Shown piece after piece: positions 7,101 to 9,180 of a stretch of DNA of 9,180 nucleotides. Position 1 is the first letter of the stretch; the number at the start of each line of letters is the position of its first letter. Below the pieces are notes generated by a model. That model was not told the DNA's origin. It searched no databases and saw only the letters and a list, made by a program, of their open reading frames with translations. Source of the DNA: Thermoplasmata archaeon (GTDB lineage: Archaea > Thermoplasmatota > Thermoplasmata > SG8-5 > JAGLSY01); the NCBI GenBank assembly GCA_023137005.1, contig JAGLQE010000353.1:1-9180 (forward strand), written 5' to 3'. A program made the translations under genes and the position numbers.

Positions 7101-8462
7101 CATGACCCCTACAGGATCATAACAAAGGAAGGGCAAGAGAAATGGGTGCAGGACATCACGCAGATACGTAGGAACGAGGATGGAGAGGTGGCACACTTCG
7201 AGGGTGTCGTCTATGATATAACCGAGCAGAAAAAGGCAGAAGAAGCCATGGAAGAAAGCGAAGAAAGGTTCAGGAACCTATTCAATTCATCCCCAGAGGG
7301 TATTGCGATAATTGGCACAGATGGAACTATACTGGATTATAATCCTGCACAAGAGAAATTATCGAATATGCCGAGAGAAGATATCATCGGCAAGACCTTC
7401 ATGGACCTTCAACATATCAATGAAGATGATCTTGAAGACCTGGGTGATATGATGGCGGATGTATTGTCCGGGAAGGACACAGAACCATTCGAACTTCAAA
7501 TAAACATTAATGATGAACCCATCTGGGTGGAGATATTCCCTGCTCTTATCAAAAAAGGAGAAAAGATAGAGGGGATACAGGTGATCACCAGAGACATCAC
7601 AGATAGGATACGGGCAGAATGTGCCATGCGCGAGAGCGAGTACAAGTTCAGGGCCGTATTCCATGAGGCTCTGGACGGGATCGCCCTGATGGACGCGGAT
7701 AATGGGATCATCGTGGATTGCAATCCTCAATTCGAGGAGATCTCTGGAAGAACCCTGACGGAATTGCGAAGACTCCATATATGGGATATCAGGCCAGAGG
7801 AACTTATGGAGAAAGCCAAAGAGATGTTCCACACATTGAAAGAGCACGGAATTGGGCAATCATCCGAGCATTATGTTGAGAGGCCTGACGGAACCATGAT
7901 TCCCATTGAGTTCAAGGCGAGGATCATCAATGTCAGAGGCAATGATTATATCTTGAGCATAAACAGGGATATCACAGAAAGGCTGGAAGCCGAGAAGGTC
8001 AGAATTGATAAGGAGGTCATGGAGGCAAAGTACACGATGACCAAGATCATGACCGATATCGTGCCAGCCTTGCTGAGACTGGGGCCGCAAATGGCTGCGG
8101 GGAAGAGCGAAGTGAATCGGGAAATAATGAGACGGGTGGACGAGGCTTTCTTTGACAAGTACTTCCCACGGCATATCCTGAAAGATATAGATATAGAGAC
8201 CTATGGAAAGCAGATATGCAGCCTCTTCAATGACATGGGAGGGGTCTTCGAGTATTCGATGAAAGGCGATACTCTATATCTAGAGGCGCAAGTATGTCCC
8301 TGGCAGAATCAAGAGGTGAAGAATCCCATGCTATGTATGCTGGGGAGAGGCATAGTGGAGAGGTTCGGGACGAAGATATTCGACACGGTCGCGGTGCATC
8401 AGGAGAACAATCTGGTGGACAAGGCTGAATACTGTAAATATGAGATGAAAATATTATCATAG
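4140..8462 (+). CDS. Giant ten-PAS sensor protein with a MOD1-like C-terminal output domain
   Basis: The protein has 1440 residues, a TTG start and no membrane segment. PAS domains lie at about 16-130, 141-262, 278-391, 402-524, 535-650, 661-781, 792-900, 910-1029, 1040-1154 and 1165-1280. Each closes with a DIT(E/D)-type linker that starts the next helix. Domains 2, 5 and 8 are of the PAS_3-like type (GGWEWDI, GTWELNI and the W-x-VEFVS form). Domain 3 (INSKGCEILGY, GKNWFDNFLPER) is close to PAS 2 of the partial gene at the left edge. After a helix (about 1281-1312) comes a roughly 125-residue domain with C1360, C1386-PW, NPMLC1399 and C1432. I match it, with moderate confidence, to methanogen output domain 1 (MetOD1). 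No kinase, receiver or HTH domain is present. The protein probably integrates several cytoplasmic signals and passes them on through its C-terminal domain. It has its own promoter region and meets the FilR1 gene tail to tail. Confidence 0.9.
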   Translation: MTKGSSGSKRSDSLEDSQYQELFMCAPLPYQSLDEDGNILLVNKAWLKALGYDKEKDVIGKWFGDFLAPGFSEHFKENFPKFKEAGKIDDIELKMVRKDGKIIDVSYNCQIARDENGNFVRTHCIFADITERKKLEQAIERSEALLNATQQLTKVGGWEWDIEKQTMFWTDEAYQIHDFERDEFAPGSTEHIERGAECYDPEDRPIIMEAFNNCIEKGKAYDLEFPFTTSKGRRIWIRTVANPVMKDKKVVKVIGNIMDITDLREKEKALNLEKERAETYLKIAGVMMVAINSDGIVTMINSKGCEILGYDESEIVGKNWFDNFLPERLRAEVLEVSHKILRGDLEPVRTYTNPVLRKDGTERIILWEATFIYDDAGEITGHLSSGMDITDSEKTKEALKESDRLFNLITDNMEDEIWLMDMDMNVTFMTPSVERYRGYSLEDMQKMNWTEHLTPESLEVAIEALELALTPENFSKKDRMVAGTNDLEYYCKNRATVWSETTISLIRDKNGDPTGLLGVAHDITERKKAEEELLKNEYYLTKAQEIGRIGTWELNIVDNILIWTDENYKIFGVPLGTDMDLDKFFNCIHPDDREYVAEEWTKGMKNNNYDIEHRLIVDGQVRWVREKANIEYDKKGKPIMAIGFTQDITERKEAGEALQKSEQRHRLIYETSGDAIMTLEPPEWRFTSGNNKIVEIFGVKDEEQFLSLTPWQFSPEYQPDGQLSEKKAKEMIDTAMRDGENFFEWTHKRFEGEEFYATVLLNKVEDGDRTFLQARVRDITERKKAEEELEENKERYRNLFNMISDAIYLIDQETGSIMDVNDTACEMYGYTRDEWLTMKNTDVSAESNETQKATSEPPEGIPLRYHKKKDGTVFPLEMTLSAFELQGRKVILAAARDITERNKAEKALQEANDIINRSPAVAFLWKNTVGWPVEFVSENVEELFGYTAKEFISGKISYGEIVHIDDLGKVADEVQRNCEYPDISSFRHDPYRIITKEGQEKWVQDITQIRRNEDGEVAHFEGVVYDITEQKKAEEAMEESEERFRNLFNSSPEGIAIIGTDGTILDYNPAQEKLSNMPREDIIGKTFMDLQHINEDDLEDLGDMMADVLSGKDTEPFELQININDEPIWVEIFPALIKKGEKIEGIQVITRDITDRIRAECAMRESEYKFRAVFHEALDGIALMDADNGIIVDCNPQFEEISGRTLTELRRLHIWDIRPEELMEKAKEMFHTLKEHGIGQSSEHYVERPDGTMIPIEFKARIINVRGNDYILSINRDITERLEAEKVRIDKEVMEAKYTMTKIMTDIVPALLRLGPQMAAGKSEVNREIMRRVDEAFFDKYFPRHILKDIDIETYGKQICSLFNDMGGVFEYSMKGDTLYLEAQVCPWQNQEVKNPMLCMLGRGIVERFGTKIFDTVAVHQENNLVDKAEYCKYEMKILS
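4521..7991 (+). repeat. Tandem coding repeat: ten PAS units marked by DIT linkers
   Basis: The DIT codons that close each PAS fall at 4521, 4914, 5301, 5703, 6078, 6471, 6828, 7215, 7593 and 7968. The period is 357-402 bp, or about 119-134 residues. The linker DNA is the most alike part, built around GATATCACCGAGCGCAAGAA with small changes. The PAS bodies are strongly diverged, so this is an old domain array and not a recent tandem duplication. Confidence 0.85.
8082..8459 (+). other. MOD1-like cysteine-containing output domain
   Basis: Residues about 1315-1440 of the ten-PAS protein hold a helix-rich first half (EIMRRVDEAFFDKYFPRHIL), a strand pair (GGVFEYSMKGDTLYLEAQVCPW), NPMLCMLGRGIVERFGTK and a last strand ending YCKYEM. 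Spaced Cys with CPW and NP-x-x-C fits methanogen output domain 1 as I remember it. I recall NP-x-x-C-x-x-C-R-G as the usual form, and here the second Cys is Gly1402. The identification rests on pattern memory and needs a profile search. Confidence 0.5.
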
Positions 8463-9180
8463 ATTAAGGAAGCTGGCATCTTCCCAAAAATATTCGAAGA
8501 GCATTGATGCCCATCTAAGAAATGTAGGAGTGTCTCCAACGATCGCGCTGGAATAATCGATCCCCTGGCGGGAATCGGGCAAGATAACCAGAGCACGGTT
8601 CTCATTTACGTGGATGCCGATATCCACCTTTTTTAGAGTTCGGAACTGGATATTGTACTTGGTGGAATTCATGTAGTTACTTGGAACCTTTTGTTCCCTC
8701 TGCTGAAGGAAGCGCATCTCCACGCCCTGATCCAACTTATTGATATTCTCTAATATGAATGGCTCAAGAGGGCCGATGGACATGGACCAGGAGAATATCT
8801 GGGAGCCGGAGGTCATATTGAACAATTCACCCGCAACCTTCATGGGGCCCTTGATGATCGTTCCCTGTGTAATGACCAGCAGGGACATGAACTCCATCGG
8901 AATGGCTGATAGGTCCTTTCTGTCAAAGTAATCCTGGTGGTCTGTAAAATATTCCATCTCCAGGTATTTCTCATAAAGTAATTGACCGTATCTAGTTACT
9001 TCATATGTGAGATCTGGTCTTTTGATCAGTATATTGGATTGCATTAAACGGTTAAGATGCCGGGTGGTCTCGGCTGGAGAGATATTCAGATCCTTGGATA
9101 ACTGAGTGTGGCGTTGGGGTTGGGATAGCATGGCCTGGATCATCTCTCTTCTTGTTTCGCTTTGAAGTTGGAATGGCTCG
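8457..9180 (-). CDS. FilR1-family winged-helix transcriptional regulator, 5' end cut off by the window
   Basis: The reading frame stays open to the right edge. The 12 codons before the Met at 9143 read EPFQLQSETRRE, the usual start of this family's HTH region, so the real start lies just outside. From Met 9143, residues 1-55 form a winged helix-turn-helix (RHTQLSKDLNISPAETTRHLNRLMQS with a YEVTRYG wing). About 60-228 form the ligand-type FilR1 (formerly DUF1724) domain, ending in the hallmark RALVILPDSRQGIDYSSAIVG and the WASMLFEYFWEDA motif. The family is archaeal and takes its name from the Methanothrix FilI/FilR regulatory pair. The protein is presumably a cytoplasmic DNA-binding regulator. 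Its last 6 bp overlap the end of the ten-PAS gene, leaving no room for a separate terminator. Its targets are unknown, and the inverted repeat at 4051-4077 is one candidate. Confidence 0.88.
   Translation of the reverse strand, partial: EPFQLQSETRREMIQAMLSQPQRHTQLSKDLNISPAETTRHLNRLMQSNILIKRPDLTYEVTRYGQLLYEKYLEMEYFTDHQDYFDRKDLSAIPMEFMSLLVITQGTIIKGPMKVAGELFNMTSGSQIFSWSMSIGPLEPFILENINKLDQGVEMRFLQQREQKVPSNYMNSTKYNIQFRTLKKVDIGIHVNENRALVILPDSRQGIDYSSAIVGDTPTFLRWASMLFEYFWEDASFLNL

Noticed and set aside
7359..7859. Antisense open frame of 166 codons within the ten-PAS gene (likewise 2968-3480 on the minus strand)
   Set aside because: They lie wholly opposite strongly conserved PAS coding sequence, show no recognisable domain, and reflect codon bias on the sense strand.
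4521..7991. Regular repeats as a CRISPR-like array
   Set aside because: The period is 357-402 bp, the repeats are imperfect and in frame, and they encode PAS linkers.
8629..8634. Run of six T as a terminator for the ten-PAS transcript
   Set aside because: It lies about 170 bp inside the opposite FilR1 coding region, encodes normal codons there and has no preceding hairpin. It is possible but unsupported.
9141..9143. Met at 9143 as the start of the FilR1 regulator
   Set aside because: The upstream in-frame codons encode the family's usual N-terminal segment, with no stop before the window edge.

Overview
The window looks like a sensory-signalling locus of a euryarchaeon, probably a methanogen or a relative in Methanomicrobia or Thermoplasmatota. 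The evidence is a FilR1-type winged-helix regulator, a DUF835 output domain and a C-terminal domain resembling methanogen output domain 1. Archaeal-type TATA elements, heavy use of AGA/AGG (Arg) and ATA (Ile) codons, and moderate GC (about 38-60% by segment) agree with this. I cannot name a species.

Layout. Positions 2-3970 hold three tightly packed + strand genes: the 3' part of a PAS sensor (cut by the left edge, three PAS domains visible), a 128-residue STAS-like/DUF7793-like protein starting 1 nt after it, and a 771-residue HAMP-PAS4-DUF835 protein whose ATG shares an A with the preceding TAA. A 169-bp intergenic region (3971-4139) follows. It carries two candidate TATA boxes, a perfect 8-bp inverted repeat touching the second, and a G-rich ribosome binding site. 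It drives a separate TTG-started gene (4140-8462) encoding a 1440-residue protein with ten consecutive PAS domains and a cysteine-bearing C-terminal output domain. A FilR1-family regulator runs in on the minus strand from the right edge and overlaps the giant gene tail to tail by 6 bp.

Working together. I count 17 PAS domains in about 8.5 kb, with no recognisable histidine kinase core, receiver, cyclase or chemotaxis domain and no transmembrane segment. The visible outputs are DUF835, the STAS-like protein and the MOD1-like domain, all poorly characterised, with a DNA-binding FilR1 protein next door. The likely picture is a cytoplasmic, kinase-independent sensory cluster. Three PAS domains carry conserved Cys or Cys/His motifs that may bind metal or sense redox state. 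Partners and signals cannot be read from sequence.
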